Below are positions 63,466-64,000 of a DNA stretch of 64,000 nt, piece after piece. The stretch is from the NCBI RefSeq assembly GCF_030159895.1, contig NZ_BSNI01000002.1, positions 2,382,306-2,446,305 of the forward strand, given 5' to 3'. The notes under the pieces are model-generated. The model had not been told where the DNA came from, did not search any database, and saw only the letters and a list, made by a program, of their open reading frames with translations. Position numbers and translations under genes: made by a program. The stretch is from Maritalea porphyrae. Its GTDB lineage: Bacteria > Pseudomonadota > Alphaproteobacteria > Rhizobiales > Devosiaceae. Numbering within the stretch: position 1 is the stretch's first letter; each line of letters starts with the position of its first letter.

Positions 63466-63953
63466 CCCCACAACAAATACGCGCTCAAGCACTAGCCAAC
63501 GCAAAGAAACTTCCGATGCCCGAAAACCCAGAGCAAGTCTGTGCGGATGCTGACGTTGCCCTTAGGGCTTTGGTTGATGTCACCAACAACGAAACCACGC
63601 TACTACGTGCAGGCAAACTGGTGGAAGCCAGTGAATTGGCGGCAGAAAAGGCCGAATTGGCCCAAAAATATGTCGGGCTGGCACGCTCAATCCAAGCAAA
63701 TGCGGCGGAAATCAAAAAACAAGCACCCCATTTGTTGCAAAAGCTACAGCAGGGTCAAACAGCGCTCGCTACGCAGATGGCCGAAAATCTGCGCGTGCTT
63801 GCCACCGCTAAATCTTTGACCGAAGAAATCGTATCAAGCGTTGCCAACCAACTCGGACAATCCAGCCAGACAGCAGCCTACGGGAACACCGGGCGCGGCA
63901 CAGCGGGACAAGCGGCATCAGTTAAAGGCGTTTCAATAAACACAACGCTTTAG
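63462..63953 (+). CDS. FlgN-like flagellar chaperone candidate
   Basis: A 163-residue, almost wholly helical protein, rich in Ala, Gln, Lys and Glu, with heptad-like patterns from about residue 30 to 135 and a polar Ser/Thr/Gly tail. N-N-E-T-T-L-L-R-A-G-K near residue 42 resembles FlgN-type export chaperones, and the overlap with the rod-binding gene (ATGA) ties it to the flgI operon. Caulobacter has a comparable gene (flbY) beside flgI. Assignment rests on fold and context. Confidence 0.6.
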   Translation: MTPQQIRAQALANAKKLPMPENPEQVCADADVALRALVDVTNNETTLLRAGKLVEASELAAEKAELAQKYVGLARSIQANAAEIKKQAPHLLQKLQQGQTALATQMAENLRVLATAKSLTEEIVSSVANQLGQSSQTAAYGNTGRGTAGQAASVKGVSINTTL

Positions 63954-64000
63954 TTTCAATTTGAATTAATTTACACCAATTCAAATCACCTCATCTAAAC

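Noticed and set aside
1-64000. Mobile element, prophage, CRISPR or defence island
   Set aside because: No transposase, integrase, phage structural, Cas, restriction or toxin gene is seen, and no long direct or inverted repeats flank the accessory inserts.

Overview
The window reads as chromosome of a motile alphaproteobacterium of roughly 50% GC, most likely of the order Hyphomicrobiales (a marine Devosiaceae/Maritalea-type organism is my guess, not shown). Support: purC-purS-purQ-purL-bolA-grx synteny with a DUF1476 (F1 inhibitor zeta) gene beside it, a CckA hybrid kinase directly downstream of flhB, a FliX flagellar regulator divergent from flgI, a MotE-like protein, a DksA lacking its zinc cysteines, a BacA/SbmA transporter, and an eight-nucleotide-plus-seven CtrA-type box. 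I see no prophage, insertion sequence, CRISPR array, rRNA or tRNA.

Layout. 1-2.6 kb: ArsR regulator plus SRPBCC protein (cut by the window edge), a small serine hydrolase and an MFS exporter with a striking histidine-rich tail. 2.7-12.7 kb: de novo purine genes (purC, purS, purQ, purL), then bolA and the monothiol glutaredoxin. This conserved block is interrupted twice: by an acyltransferase gene and a 27-residue membrane peptide between purS and purQ, and by a HAD phosphatase and two paralogous GNAT-fusion proteins between bolA and grxD. 12.7-17.7 kb: a transporter cluster (two paralogous Bcr/CflA pumps around an AEC carrier, then a third MFS). 17.7-38.5 kb: mostly housekeeping and small accessory genes: ttcA, cupin, bacA, rpsD, a YtrA-type GntR/ABC operon, trmJ, three GFA-family proteins, TfoX-N, DJ-1/PfpI, an RHH protein, a ketoacyl-ACP synthase with its own MarR regulator, icd, a cyclic-nucleotide-gated potassium channel, a head-GIN protein, GDPD, alaS and recA. 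38.7-42.4 kb: a DUF418 membrane protein and cckA.

42.6-64 kb is a flagellar region. Leftward: flgB-flgC-fliE-fliQ-fliR-flhB (followed by cckA), and fliL-fliM-DUF6468/PflI-like-motE-large periplasmic repeat protein. Rightward: fliO-fliP, flgF-flgG-flgA-flgH, and flgI-rod-binding protein-FlgN-like chaperone. A perfect CtrA box lies between the divergent flgB and fliO operons (export gate and rod: early genes). Near-identical sigma-54 promoters precede flgF and flgI (rod, P and L rings: later genes). With FliX and CckA in the same window this matches the Caulobacter-type hierarchy CckA-CtrA, then FliX/FlbD-sigma-54. Missing here, presumably elsewhere: fliF, fliG, fliN, fliI, flhA, motA/B, hook and filament genes. 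A DMT exporter with divergent MarR, an ABM-like protein, an unrecognised 331-residue protein and dksA lie between the flagellar operons.

No single dramatic new system is evident. The best leads are the tandem GNAT proteins with an unrecognised C-terminal domain, the MarR/ketoacyl-ACP synthase unit with three matching operators, the 1121-residue protein at the end of the fliL-fliM operon, the His-tailed exporter, and several regulatory palindromes without an assigned regulator.
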